Assembly: GCA_029582165.1 (NCBI GenBank)
Contig: CM055879.1
Coordinates: 36,737,330-36,801,329, forward strand
Length of the DNA: 64,000 nt
Direction: 5' to 3'
Source: Portulaca oleracea
Lineage: Eukaryota; Streptophyta; Magnoliopsida; Caryophyllales; Portulacaceae
Shown here in pieces: positions 32,055 through 45,466 of the stretch. Position numbers and translations under genes: made by a program. Each line of letters starts with the position of its first letter. Position 1 is the first letter of the stretch. The notes beneath the pieces were generated by a model. It saw only the letters and a list, made by a program, of their open reading frames with translations. It searched no databases and had not been told where the DNA came from.

Positions 32055-35000
32055 CTAGCGTAAAAATGTGTGTAGTCTTTGCGATACAGAATGCTGATTC
32101 TCTGCCAATGTCAACACATCTTCATTACCATCATAGTCATCATCATTCTCATAGATTAGATGGACTCCCCAAGCTTTCAGTTCAATACCATCGACTGCAC
32201 GGCCAAATAACCACCCCATTTCTATTGTATCCCCTTCCCTTAAGAAATTTACCAGAGGGTGAAAGTGTTTGAATCTGCAAATGTAAAGCTGGTCTTCTTT
32301 TGTCATTGGCACCCCTCGCAATTCCGGTGCAGTTGTGTAGATTGGCTTCCCTTGTCTGATTAGCCTGGCTTGAATGTCGACAATGCTAGATAACTCGGCT
32401 CGTAATTCATCCAATCTTTGGAAATCCACAGAGATGACAACACCAACCAGCACACTTTTGATTGAAAGGTTCGGATGAGCCGTGAATGTCACTGCAGTTT
32501 CAGAAAACCAGGCAGGTATTTCACTGCCAGGAATGATCAGATAGCTCAGATTCCTCAGAATAGCCTGCAGAATATATGTTATGATATGGGTCAGAATTTA
32601 TTTTGTCTGAGTAATATTTCACATGGGACGGGAAGGGGAGACTAATACAATAACAAGAACAACTCCAGATGTAAGTTGTCTCACCTCGCCTCAGCACACA
32701 CAGCTACTGGTGGAGAGACTGATTCCAAAGACCCATGAAATATTTTTGAGAATACCATTTACAACAGCAACAGTAACAACAACAAACCTCAGTGTATTCC
32801 CGCTAAAGAGAGGTCCAAGGGGGTCTAGATGTAGGCAACCTTCCCTCATGCACCGGAGTGCATGAAGATGTTGATTCCAATGAACCAAAAAAAAAAGGCC
32901 ATTTCAAAAACAAAAAAGGAAAAACCTGTTGAGAATACCATTTGACGTTGACAACTCTTTGAGAAAAGGTGTAGTTAATTAATCAGTAATCACAATGAGT
33001 ATCAACAATAGGGGAGATGGTCAAAAAAAAAAAAAAACAATAGGGGAGACCAACATGAATCTAAATTTGAATCCAATATTCCGAAATTCCGAAATTTCTG
33101 CTGCAAAATAGGATGTGGGGGGTACAACAATCTTACCACCTGAATTAAAAAGTTTAGGTGATCGGAAAGAAGTAGATAGGTTTATGAGGAATTTAGAGCG
33201 TTGCAGTTTAAGCTGAAAAAATAAATTAGTTTTCCGCTATCCAAATAATGGACATAAAAGGGGAGACTACCTTGTTCAATCTTCCTTTGACAGCTGATGC
33301 ACTTGTTTGACAACCACCCATATACAGTCGTCTCAAAGACCTCAAGGATTCAAGACCAGGAACATCCTTGAGTTTCTGACAGTTTGACAGTTGCAATTCT
33401 TGTAATTTCTGGAGGTTTGAAAGGTCATGTATACTCTCTAATGCATAACAATCAGCAGCATTCAACTCCACCAAAGTTGAAGGAAGTGGAGGCAGAGATC
33501 TCAGCTGCTCACAGGCATGCAACAGTAACTTCTTCAGGGCACACATGCCTTCCATGGAACAAGGAAGACTGTGGAAATCATTGTAACTCAGATCCAGAAG
33601 CTCTAGCCTTGACAAGTTTCCAAAGTCATCGTGTATTTTGCCAGAAAATTTACATGCTTGAGCTTCGAATTCTTCCAGGGCAGTAAGGTTGCAGAATGAA
33701 GCAGGATTGACCTTCTGTTGTAGTTCATCAACCGGTCTATGCTTTTCTGAAGGCAGTTGCTTGTTCATTTTCAGTACTACAAGGCCTCGAAGCAACCCAA
33801 AGCTGTTAGGCAAACTAGTTACAGCAGTTTTATCCATTATGAACCGCACCAAAGAAGTTAGTTTCCCAATCGAGTCTGGTAGTTTGCAAAGTTGTTTGCA
33901 GCCGCTCAACCTCAGGATTTCAAGATTCTCCAACTCACATATGGACTCGGGCAACCGAGTTATAGCAGCTTCAACAATGTACAGGACAGTGAGATTTGAC
34001 ATTTTTCCCATTGATTCCGGCAATCTTTCAAGGGAAGTGCACTGGGTCATTCGAAGTTCCTTCAGAAATTTCAGGGAACAAATGTGATCTGGCAGTTCTG
34101 TTATGGATGTCTGATCCAAATGGAGCTCAACCAATGAAGCTAGCCCTTGTATTGAAAGAGGCAAGATAGTGAGACTACGACATTCCACTAATCTTACGGA
34201 TTTGAGATAGGATAGTGAAGCAACAGTTGTGGGAAGATCCTCAATTGCGCTGCAAGTTAGATCTAGGCTAACCAAGGACTTAAGGTTTCCAACTGAATCA
34301 GGAAGGGTCGTAAGCAAGTTACAGTGCGTTAAACTTAGTTTCTCGAGTCTTGCCAATTCCCCAATAGAATTGGGCAGCTTTTCCAACATAGTATCGTCAA
34401 GATTGAGCTCTTTTAGAGAAGTTAGCACACCTAACCAGTCAGGCAATGGTTTTAACTTCTTGCAACCATTGAGGCTGAGCAATTCAAGCTGAGTGAGATG
34501 AAATAAATGTTGAGGTAATTCAGTGATTGCAGTGTTATCAGCATCGAGTTTGACTAAGGATTTCATGCTGCGAACATCGTGGGGTAACCCACTGAGTTTT
34601 GAGCAACCAGAAAGGATCAATTCCCTCAGACCTTTCATCCCTGTCACATCACTGGGAAAACCATCAAGGTTTTGACATCTTGCTAGGTTCAAGTGAACTA
34701 GAGAACTCATGCTCCCAATCGAGCCATGGATCTCAGTCAACCGAACACAAAGCTCGAGTATCAGCTTCTTCAAGTGTCTGTACCCAGACATATCAGGAAG
34801 AGCAATTAGTCTATGACAACCAGAGAGGTTTAGGACCACCAAGTTCCTAGCCACCTAGAACAGAAGAACACGATACGATGACAATGATGAATGTAAATAC
34901 ATCTAATTAACAATTCATAGTAAGTAGGTCCTGCTTAACGTCATGGGGCAAAAAAGGTCCCACATGAGAAGAAGAAACGGGGGGTCTGGGTTTATAAATG

Positions 35001-38000
35001 TGGGTGATGCATGCCCTATCAAGATGTCTAATTAAGTTTTTAGGGAATGGGTGACTCCAATGACATTAGGGGGAGTGTGAACAGACATAGGCAATCTTAC
35101 CGCAGCAGGCTCAAATGCCCGGACTATTATGATGTTTTGATGGATATGTTAGGATAAGTTATGATGTTTTTTGTTTTTAGAGTGGATGCTTTTTTGGAGA
35201 ATTGTGTTAGGTTTGGATAGATTTGGATAAGTTGGGATAGTTACATCCAACCTAACCAAAGAACAGGGCAAGTACTGAAATATTGTAATTAAGTGGGATA
35301 AATACCTTATGGAAGCCACAAGGCCATCCCGAGGGACAAAACTCTTCTATGTCGCTTCCAGAAAGATCAATCCCACGGATTTCTGCTGGTAGATTAGCAG
35401 GAAAAGTTGTACGAGGACATCCTCTCCATCCTAACCACCTAAGCTCTGCAGGCATGTCCTCGATATCGCCAAGCAACTCTACATAATTGATCAACAGCAG
35501 TTTTAGGTTTACCATTTCCCCCAATGATTTGGTACAAAGAATCGTTACGTCCTTCTCATTTGATCCACGTGGCACAAGTTTCTTTAATTTTTCACTGAGG
35601 TATCCCAGGAAGGAAGTGCCATTAGGAGGTTTGTCAATCCATGGTGGCATTGACTTGGTGTAATCTGAAGCTTGTTTAGCATCCATTATAATCCCTCGAA
35701 TACCATCTGCAATCTATGGCATGCCAAACAAGGTAAGTTCTTCAACCCAATTTCAATCAAAACTTAAAACACTTTCATAAAGAAAATAAATAACATTCTG
35801 ATCAGGAAAATACCTTTGCTTGGCGCAACACACTTAAAATATCACAGAAATCCCATAATCTGCTTCGCTTCCATAGATTATCAAAACTCTGCTCTATGAC
35901 AATTTGCCTCCCCATGTCTCTGATTAGATCATGCATCCACAAATGGTTATCTTCAGTGATCTTCAACAGAGATTTCATCACAAGGTTCCCAATGGCAATC
36001 TCACCATTTAAACCACAGGATTCTATCACATCCACCACTTCTTCCCTTTTCATCTCAGCTTGGAGCAACAAACATGAGATGTCCAGGAATATAGTTTTCT
36101 CCTGCTCGTCTAGCCCATCATAGCTTAATTTTAGCATATTCTGAAGACCTTCTGGTTGACTACATCTCAGTTTCTCCAGAGAATCCTCCCACTCCCTAAT
36201 TGTCTTCTTAACCAAACATGAACCGAATACTTTCAGAGCCAAGGGAAGTCCACCTGTAAGGGAAACAATTTGTTCTGATATAGTCTGAAACTTCTCTGTG
36301 GGTTCTCTTCTTCCAAAAGCATGGAAGCTAAATAATTCAAGCGATTCCAATTCGTTTAGCTCCTCTGCCTCATATAGCTCATCTTTACCAGCAACATGAT
36401 CTAAGACTCCGATATTTCTGCTTGTAACAACTATCCGGCTCCCTTGTTCAAACAACCCTCTGTCATCTATGCCAAGACTCGTAAGTTGGTCAGCCTCAGA
36501 GACATCATCTAACACTATCAAGACTCGGTTTTCACTAACTATTTTCCTGATCACTCTTTTTCCAGCATCCTCTTCTGTTACAGGAGATACTTTCTCCAAA
36601 GAAAGATCAGTAATGAGTTTATTCAGAACACTCAACATTTTACCTTTACTTTCCAAACTTTCCCTGACATCTCGGACAAAACAACGGTTTTTGAAATTCA
36701 CTGCCAGCTTATTGAAGGCGGCCTTAGCCAGGGTGGTTTTCCCTATTCCTGGAGTACCATGAATAACCAGAAACCAAACATCATTGGAATGGATGTCTAG
36801 CCTTTCCAACACTTTTTCAACACGAGTATCCAACCCAACAACAAATTTCTCCACATATTCTGGATTGTTGTTCAACTCACCCTGGACTTGCTTGACTATA
36901 CGTCTCATAAGTTCAGCTTCATCTCTGCAATAACATTTGATAATTTGATTAAAGGAATGTTACTCATATGCTCCCTGTTTTTATGAGACTGCATTGTGGT
37001 TAATGATGGATGACTGATTGCAGCAATAAACTCAATTGAAACATCAGCAAGGAACATGACTTTACCACAGTTGATGAAATAATTTCGAGGATTTATCATT
37101 TATTCATTTTGCATCTGGAAGATACAACTTCACAGAAGTTCTTCAAGACATGATCTAAACTCAATGGCAAACAATTTATTAGTCTTTTTATTGGTTATTC
37201 GGGGGGGGGGGGGGGGTGGCAAATTAACTTGAGAAAAATGGGGTACTGTTATTTGGTAAGTAAGACCAATACCTAAAAACTGTTCTGATATATGCTATTG
37301 TAAGCAGGATTGAAACAATATATCACAACTTCACAAAAATTTTACCACTTAAACTAACGAATTAGCATTCACTGTTACTAATAATTAATAACAATGACAA
37401 ATTGACAATGCACATAGTAACTCCATTCCAAAATGAATGTTCACTTTTAGGCCGTGTTCTTTCTGCGGTTCCACACCGCACCTGCCATATTTTTCCACAC
37501 TTACCACGATATTTCCATACCATTACACACTCTACCACAACAATTATAACTTTCTCTCTCCTTACTTTTCTCCTCTACTTTTTATATTCTCTCTCCTCAT
37601 CTACCACATCAATCACTCTTACCACAACTCTTACCATATCTTACCATACCATACCACATTTTCCACAATATTGTCATACCATACCATTTACCGCACTCAA
37701 TTTGCTGCACAAAAGAACAGGGGTTTAACTTGGTAGGTATTCAAGGAAATTTTAATCAATTAATCCCACTAAAACTAAAATACCAAAAATGTCATTGATT
37801 TTGAATTCAAAATTAAATTATAAGTTGTCTTCAAAAAAACAAATTATAGTTTCCCTCCTCTATTCAATTGTTTTTTTAAAAAAAACTTAATCAATTAATG
37901 ATAGGAGGACATTATTTTGAAAAAGCCCCATACAAAAAGATACACATTTTTTATTTTCATTTCTTCTGTAAATATAGAATTACGCGTATATATTCACTAC

Positions 38001-39341
38001 TATTAGTAAATATATATTCACTACTATTATACTACTATTTCTATTTGATACAATTATGGTGTCAGTGTATCTTTGTAGACATACGCCTTATTCTTTAGGA
38101 AGGTAATTAAGAAGTTATTTAACTTACCTAACTCTACTTATCTTGCTTACGCCTACTTACCTTATCCATTTTTCCTTACATTACACTATCTAAAACACCT
38201 TACATAATAGTGATATGACTTATGCGACATACTCAAAATGTGATTGGTGCGACATACTGAAAATGATGTGACTGACCTTATTTACCTACTAACATTTGCA
38301 CAATCTTACTTCCCTACCTTCCCTCACTTACCTACATCTTACTTATCTCTCTACATAACCTACCATAGTCGATAAATGATAGTATGCGTTTATAATTAAT
38401 TAATATATATCATTCCCTAAAACTAAAATTACAAAAACATAAAATTATAGACAATTCACAGTGTTTGATAATTGATTAAAAGTCACATATGCTGTCCATG
38501 ACTATAATCAATGCACGAATACTCCAATTTGACAGCAGAATTCAATGACATCTGCTCCTTCCCTTCCATATTAATTGTCATCCTTAGAAATTGTGTGGTC
38601 AAATTTCATAAATTTTGACTATAAATTTCTCAATATATATAATGAGTTACTGTAAACACCATTAGATTTGTATCCAAAAATACTAACATGAAAGTATAAT
38701 ATTGCAATTGTTAATAACATTATGCGAGAAATTACAATCAAATTGATTTCGGAAACCGTGAAAATCAAAATGACTACGATTAATATGGAACAAGAGAGTA
38801 AAAAGTAAAGATTATTGACAATAGATCATAGATGAATAGATGATCACCTGTCGTTATAGCAAGGATAGCCTGAAATATTTCCGACTTGATTCAGAGCATT
38901 CTTCCATCTCTCAACCTCGCTCGGACAATACACATCTCGATTCGTCAACGTCTCAAACCCCTCCCCGAACTTCCCCCTCTGCCGGCGCACATCCGACGGG
39001 TCAACTCGGTAGAACACCGGCAGAACTCGTTTCCGGCACTCGAAGATTCTAGAAAGTTCGTGAAGGCACCACCGTGAATCGGCGTACCTCGGGGATAAGA
39101 TAGCGACGGCGAGAGCCGAGTCCACGATCGCCTCCTCTAGACTCGGCTGTATCACATCCCCTCTCGTCATTCCTTCGTTGTCCAAGAAGGCTCGTACGCC
39201 GTTGGATTGCAGGAATCCGTGCAGAGACGTCGTGAAGGGACGCGTGTCCTCCCCTCGGAAGCTCAGGAAGACGTCCCAGCTCAGCCGCTTCGCCAGCATT
39301 GACGGCGGAAGGTACGGCGGCGCGTCGACTTGGTCCGCCAT
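32055..39341 (-). CDS. TIR-NB-ARC-LRR-C-JID immune receptor (TNL-B)
   Basis: Exons on the minus strand: 39341-38848 (TIR), 36924-35814 (NB-ARC), 35713-35306 (linker), 34854-33271 (LRR, 1584 nt exactly as in TNL-A) and 32564-32055 (C-terminal jelly-roll domain). Total 4107 nt, in frame, 1368 aa. Canonical features: SWDVFLSFRGEDTR, SRWCLHEL with the putative catalytic Glu, P-loop GTPGIGKT near 221, LIVLDD, GSRIVVTSR, GLPLAL, MHDLIRDMG. All splice sites are GT-AG. The start MADQVDAP matches the TNL-A start; the longer open frame to 39512 translates a (GA)n leader and is rejected. A head-to-tail paralogue of TNL-A. Intron 4 is 706 bp against 95 bp in TNL-A, so it has gained DNA. Expected to be cytoplasmic or nuclear; effector specificity unknown. 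Confidence 0.95.
36925..38847. other. TNL-B intron 1 (1.9 kb)
   Basis: Holds a 16-G run (37201-37216), a TTTTATGCGG-family MITE (37450-37724) and a Stowaway-like element near 38555-38801 (CTCCTTCCCTTCCATATTAA left, TTAATATGGAACAAGAGAG right). No coding signal. Confidence 0.65.
37450..37724. mobile_element. MITE of the TTTTATGCGG family in TNL-B intron 1
   Basis: Left GGCCGTGTTCTTTCTGCGG, right TGCACAAAAGAACAGGGGT, between TTA at 37447-37449 and TTA at 37725-37727. The interior is ACCACA/CCATACC-rich. The apparent open frames here are low-complexity. Confidence 0.65.
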
Positions 39342-39369
39342 GGTCGCGTCGAGGTCAACGTTGGGAGAA

Positions 39370-39372
<3 letters not shown>

Positions 39373-39407
<35 letters not shown>
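39373..39407. repeat. (GA)n microsatellite in the TNL-B leader
   Basis: About 17 GA units 32-66 bp upstream of the TNL-B ATG, within the likely 5' UTR; CT on the coding strand. Confidence 0.85.
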
Positions 39408-39410
<3 letters not shown>

Positions 39411-39749
39411 CTGAATCAAGTGAAGGGATTTAATGGAATGATACTGAATGCATAAGAAAAGAATACAATGTCCCAACTGCAATTTTTTGTATGCATTGTA
39501 CGGTCGTCCCATGTTGGCAACTTAGCATGTTATTGTTACCACGGTGCATTAATTCGATTAAGATACGGTACAAGCCTGATTGACTTTGCTGACCAAGAAA
39601 AGTCCTCTAGTAAAACTACTCACTCTATTCTTGACAACCAAATAACCGAACTTTCTTATGGGCGCTTGGTTAAAATATTTGTCGGCAAAATTTTCTCTAG
39701 AAATGGTTTTTCTCAAAAAAAAAAAAAAATCTATGAATGATTGAATTTA

Positions 39750-40161
39750 GGGAGATTCTACCATAGTTGAATTTATTTTCAACTATGGTAGTTGAAATGT
39801 ATAATTGTCCTTAATTTTGTCATTAAAAATTAAAATTAATATATATATTTATTATAGGACTTGTTACAATAAGTAAATCCATATATTAAGTTATAATTTT
39901 TTACAAAATTGAATATTTTAAAGGAAATTCTACGATAGTTGACTTTTTTTCAACTATCGTAGTTGAAAAGTGAAAAATCATTAATTTTACCATAAAGATT
40001 CAAAATCAATGTAGGTTGATTAAAGTAACTTGATACAATAATTAACCATGCTTAGGAGGATATAAATCTTTTTAAAAAATATGATTTATTTTTAATAAAT
40101 GAGTTGTATAAAATTTTCAACTACCATAGTTGAAAATAAATTCAACTATGGTAGAATTTTC
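39750..40161. mobile_element. Fold-back, Mutator-like MITE with nested hairpin termini
   Basis: Flanked by a perfect 10-bp duplication ATTGAATTTA (39740-39749 and 40162-40171). Each end carries ATTCTACCATAGTTGAATTT followed by ATTTTCAACTATGGTAGTTG in opposite orientation, so each terminus folds on itself and also pairs with the other end. A third, variant hairpin (CTACGATAGTTGA ... TCAACTATCGTAG) lies inside at about 39928-39965. Confidence 0.85.
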
Positions 40162-40554
40162 ATTGAATTTATGAGAAAGTTTGTAGTAATGTGTACTTAA
40201 AATGTCAAAATTACTCTTCTTTATTTATTTATAAAATAACTTTTAATGCCATTTGGAGAAGTTTAATTAGAGTAATTTCTCATATAGAAAATAAACTTTT
40301 CCAACCCATTCATTAGAAACATTTTCTCATCTAACGTGAAAAAATATTAGGACCAACTACAAAACTTTCTCATTCTTATTTTGTAATCAAACATGAAAAT
40401 GTCAGATCAACTTAGAAAAGATATCTTTCCTAGAAAAGTCTATCAACCACTCACTTAAATCATGTACAGTGCGGAACTTTATCAATAGAAATTAGGATAG
40501 TGTCAAATTGTCCACCCAACAACTATAAACTAGTGTTGTCCCGTTAATGACTTA

Positions 40555-40792
40555 GGTCATACTTTTTTATACGGCTAGTTGCGATATAACACGGTGCGGT
40601 ATGGTGAAATTATGGTGGGTGTACTGAAATTATGATGAGTTGTGGTGAGTTTTGTTTTTAATAATTGTAAATTATGTTGGTAAATGTGAAAAAGTTAATT
40701 GTAGTAGGTTGTGGTAAATTGGTATATTGCGTGAGTTGCAAGAAAGTCATAGCTTAATGCGACACAATACCCAACCGCATAAAAGATATGCC
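40555..40792. mobile_element. MITE of the TTTTATGCGG family
   Basis: Left GGTCATACTTTTTTATACGG, right CCGCATAAAAGATATGCC, interior GGTGCGGTATGGTG-type words as in the 25643 copy. Boundaries approximate. Confidence 0.6.
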
Positions 40793-41163
40793 AAGCTCAG
40801 GGAAGATCCAAATGTAAGTAGTTTTCCTCCACATTGGTATGTATGAAGAAACTGATCCACAAGCACACATACACACACACACAAAAAAAAAAAATAAACC
40901 GTTTATTTTGGATTATCCACTCTCAATACAATATTTGTTTTGGGGGGGGGGGGGGGGACAGAATACAGCCAAGGCAATGTAGAATAATACAACAGCACCT
41001 TCAGTTAACATTACACCTAAGCTACTCAACAGTCATCAGCTAACTCAAACCCCCATCCCCTTGACCAAATAATCACTTGTGAGTTGCAAAAAGAGAGGTT
41101 CGAGCTGGAATTAGATTCTGACTAGCCCATTATGGTCTATACTCTAAAGGCATTCGCAGATTC

Positions 41164-44100
41164 TCAGTCTGATTTTTGTGTTCTGTTGCGCCTGAAGACC
41201 CCGAGGAACAAAGAGATGATCCAGTGCCAAAAGAGAACAAACCACTTAGTCTTCTTGGGTTTGGGTTCGGGTCTGGGTCCAAGTATCCCTTTGTACATCT
41301 CCTTTTGCTTTCTATATACGGCCTTTTCATGTTCGGCAATGATGCGTAGCTCCTTGGCGATGGCCTTATCATCAGGAGCAAATTTACGGGCCTTGAGAAG
41401 ATCAGTCTGTGCTGTGTCTGTTTGACCGAGCTCTGCTCTCGCTTTTCCTCGTCTGTACAGAGCTTTGACATTGTTTTCATCCTCTGCTAGGACCTGATAG
41501 GAAGCATAAGGTAAATATATGAGTTCAATGCAGGGAAGACACAGAAAGATGATCCAAGGATATTCGACGTAGAGTGCCCCTTGAAATTGAGAGGAACCTA
41601 TTTGCCATTTGGTAGTGGTCTGGGTAGGCTTGAAAACTGGGTCATCTGGGTCAGGTTTGGGTTGGGTCATGTACAAGTCAGCAACGTTCGGATTGGGTCG
41701 GGTTTTGAGCCGGGTCTATCTTGGGCTGGGTCTGTTTTTAGTCGCTTTAGTCATAGATGAATTCAGGTCAAGTCAGGTCAAGTCATTTCGAGTTTGGGTT
41801 CCAAGTAGATCCATTCGACCAGGTCAGTTTTGCCAGGTCTAGGCCTAGGGAGATTTTCAGACTCCCAATCACCTAATATGTAGAACTAGTTATCTAAACT
41901 TCTCAACCATTGAGTTATCTAAAGTCTAACCAAATCATAATATCTTATGTCCACGCATTTTGAAGAATGAGAAAGAGGTACGTACAGTGCTACAATGCAT
42001 AATGGCATCCTCATAGCGCTTCAGCTTTATCAAACACGCAGCCATGTTAAGGTGGCAGGGATTCTTGACAGCCAAAGCCATATCACGGTACTTTCCAAAT
42101 AGCTGGAACATGAAATCATCTCCCATGTATGCTATAGCCTAATGGACGAGACAGGAAAAGAAAGCAGATCAACAGATTGAAGCTAATGGAATGACGAAGA
42201 AATTAAGGATAGTGTTTTCACAACAAGATGAGAGAGTAACCACTAAGGACATACCATTTCATATTGTTGCACAGCCTCTTCTAGTTTTTCCTCCTTGAAT
42301 AAAGCATTGCCATCCATCCTTCTTCGGTCTGCTGCACTAATTCGTTCCTCAACCGTCATGTCACTGCGTGGTTTCCCCTATGTCATAAAAGATTATTATT
42401 ACTAATTCACCGTAATCATGACACAAATCTAAACAATCTGAAGATGATTCAGAAAAGATGTGATAGAACACCTGAGAATGTAAGAGAATTACTTACTTCT
42501 TTGGTTTCGTCAAACCCAATGAGTTCAACCTCGTATATAATATCGGCCATGGGTGGAACATTTGGGAATGAGAAGCTTCCCTCTTTACCATAGCCTAATT
42601 CCCAACCAACACGTAACAGGGCACGTTCTCCAGACTTCATGTGGGACACACCAATTCCTAGCCCTTCCAGCTGTTTCTTCTCTGTAATTCCCACAGTCAT
42701 AAATCTCAGTCTCAACGATAATGCAAGTGATTACGCGTCAATAATTAATTCTTTCAACTAGAAGAATAATTTCAGAAGTTCAGTTCAGATGACAAAAAGT
42801 GTGAGGCGCTCAAGAATGAAAACTATTGCAGGGGAGAGATTCGATGCAATGTTATACCAATGCAACGGCTGGCAGGTTGTACTAACCTTGAGGTATTTCA
42901 TTTTTCCCCTTCCCATTTGAAGAGTACTCGTTAGGATTTTCATTAGTCTTCAATGGTTGCTTCACGTCTCTTCCTCACGCACCAAAACATGCCTAGTCTT
43001 ATTTATTTTCCATTTTTACTTATTAGAATGAGCCTTTCTACTTGCAAAGATGAAGTACCTAAAGTTGGATTTCCCCAAAATATTGTTGAAGTCCCACAAC
43101 CAATCCCATAGGGATCTACACTAGGTGGGAGGGGGGTTTCTAGTTAATCAGGTTTTAAGTATCCATCGTAGATTCAAACCCCAATATCAAACGACAAACT
43201 CCCAAGAAATGCCCAATCCCAATCTTCCTAAAATCCTACAGTACTGCACCTAGGGAAATATGAAGCGGAAAGGTAAGAGAATAAATGAAATAATGTACAG
43301 AAACCCCTTAGTAGACTGTGACAATACCCACATAAATTATGAAGAAGACTAGTCTACTAACTACTGAATATTACAGCTCTAAAAGCGGTATCTGGCTTAA
43401 GATTGCAAATTGACTGTATGCTATTAGTTATTTATGTACAACAAGCGATTTTGTGGGCTTCATACACATCAAGATGCAAGCAAAATTACTTATCACGCTT
43501 GTACAACCAGAATACTTGGCAATTTATATGACAGCAAAATATGAATGAAGTTAACCAAGGTAAAAGCAACTACTTCAGCACACAGCTGTTTGAGCATTAG
43601 CAAACATGAAAATACCTTTGCCTAAAACTAGCTCAATTGGTCGTTGCTCCTGCCATGTATCTTCAAATTTGTGTTGTGTGCTCTCAGTCCATGCCTTGTA
43701 ATGCACTGTCGAAAAGGGAACAAAAACTTCACTTACTCATTCTGATATTTGGGAATCAAACGGGGAACAAAATCAGAAACTACTTAATCCTATCAAGTTA
43801 GGTGCTGAATAAGTATCAGAAATCCATCAAAACAAAGACCAAGGTGCATGGGACTTCGGTCAGAGATGAAAATATACCCAATAAAATTAAGCATTGCGCA
43901 TAAGGAACGCAAAAGTCGAAGATAAAAGAATTTCCTGGACAGGGTGGCTAATGTGCATGCTTTCAGAAGGTAGTAGTAGCCTAGAAGGCGTTCATCAATG
44001 TGCACCAGTCTAACCAGTTCCATAGTCACAATTAAGCCTGAACACATTTTAAACTAGGGATGTGGATGAACAAATGTCTAACTAACTATTTAAATAGAGC

Positions 44101-45466
44101 CCAAACCGGATTTTTTAGCCCAATTAATAACTGAGCTCAATTTGACAAGGTGCTCAAATCATTTATATACGCAAACTGCACATCCGAATGCAGTTGTGAG
44201 CTCATATTAACTAGTTTGTAGCCACTAGATGATTGTACATAAGTTTAACTGAGACAAAACTCAAAACAAGTTGCAAATGAGATTCACTTTCTCTACGATG
44301 CTTATTGGGAACTACGTTGCAATTAATCAAACAGTTATCTGAGCCAGGAGTTTTGCGTTGAATCAAAGCACAAGCTATCCACTTTTGTCGCCACACTAAA
44401 TAGGATAGCACATTGGACAAAACCTCAATGAGAATAACTCACCAAAGCATGTTGAATATTTGGATGGTTTCTCCCCATGGCCATCTTTAATAATTTGCTT
44501 GGTAACTTTTTCATGGAGGACCTCCACCTCAGCATCCACTTTTGGGGGAGCATCGCCATCTTGAACTGGTTCGCCGTGAACAAACGATGCATTTTCAGCT
44601 ACTATCTCATTTTCTCCTTCTTCACCTATAAAACAGTAGAACATCACAACCGATGATTTAAAATGACATAAAGTTTACCCTAATTCAATTATACAAATGG
44701 CCCGATATCAAACACACACTATAAACAAAGTGCTCTGGTGTAAGCTGAGATTATAAAATCCAAATTCAATACCCCCAAAGTCACGCTCCCAAGAGGGGTG
44801 GAAGAGCCTGATGTAGCGACCTTACCCCTGAATAGTGTTGGTAAAAGTTCAGGTCGGGGCAAATTCGGGTCGGCCAAATTCAGTCAATGTCAAAATTCAG
44901 ACGCGAAATTGATGTCCGCATCCAGTTTTTTCTGATCAAACAATTCGAACGGAATTCAAATCGGGTCGAACAATAGAAAAAAGATAAATATTGTGTCTGA
45001 ATATTCAGTCGATGTCAACTTGGATTCGGACCAAACCTGGTTTTTCCGGTTCGGAAAAAAAAATTTGTCAGCACTACCCCTGAAGTAAAAAGTTCAGGGA
45101 GACTAATTTGACCCAAGATTTTCAATCAATCACTACCTAGTACGCTATCGAACAAAAGTAAAGGAGGCTTAGAGTGCCATTTGCTTCAATTCATTACAAG
45201 CTAAGCTGAAATTCTTAACAAAACAATATCAGGTCTAAACGGAAATTGTGAATGTACACAAATAGAGGTCCTCCTGACAGTATCCTCCAGCAATTCCACC
45301 CAAACTGATTTGAAAACACAATTTGATTTGCAAATTATGTTACAGACTCCACATAATTGATGTCTAACGTTCTATCAATAGATAACAACTGATATATAGA
45401 GAACAAAATACACAACAGATCCTTGCCTGATGGATTGCATTCCTTTTCCTCTACAATATCCTCCAT
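41164..45466 (-). CDS. TWD1: FKBP42 / TWISTED DWARF1, membrane-anchored FKBP-TPR immunophilin
   Basis: Plant FKBP42 co-chaperone that, in Arabidopsis, binds HSP90 and ABCB auxin transporters and is needed for brassinosteroid and auxin-related growth. Seven coding exons on the minus strand: 45466-45427, 44625-44443, 43705-43616, 42681-42497, 42377-42255, 42138-41986 and 41493-41164; 1104 nt, in frame, 367 aa (Arabidopsis TWD1 is about the same length). FKBP domain about 50-165 (GERALLRVGWELGYGKEG, FPNVPPMADIIYEVEL), TPR region about 170-300 (NPCHLNMAACLIKLKRYEDA, KALYRRGKARAELGQ), then an amphipathic KQKEMYKGI segment and a C-terminal anchor about 341-358 (WFVLFWHWIISLFLGVF) with a basic tail. 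Intron 1 begins GC. Intron 1 also holds a hAT-like MITE. Confidence 0.96.
44833..45076. mobile_element. hAT-like MITE in TWD1 intron 1
   Basis: 244 bp; begins TAGTGTTGGTAAAAG and ends TTTGTCAGCACTA; perfect 8-bp duplication CCCCTGAA at 44825-44832 and 45077-45084. The interior shares GTCTGAATATTCAGTCGATG-type words with 7178, 60839 and near 63150. Confidence 0.88.

Larger units (their letters stand above)
39408..41163. other. Intergenic between TNL-B and TWD1
   Basis: No gene supported. Contains a fold-back element (39750-40161), a TTTTATGCGG-family MITE (40555-40792) and a 16-G run (40942-40957). Confidence 0.55.

Noticed and set aside
37402..37736. Two overlapping ~100-codon frames in TNL-B intron 1
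   Set aside because: They translate a MITE of repeated CCATACC/ACCACA words; low complexity and no domain.
39342..39512. 57-codon N-terminal extension of TNL-B
   Set aside because: Translates a (GA)n microsatellite leader; the internal ATG matches the TNL-A start.
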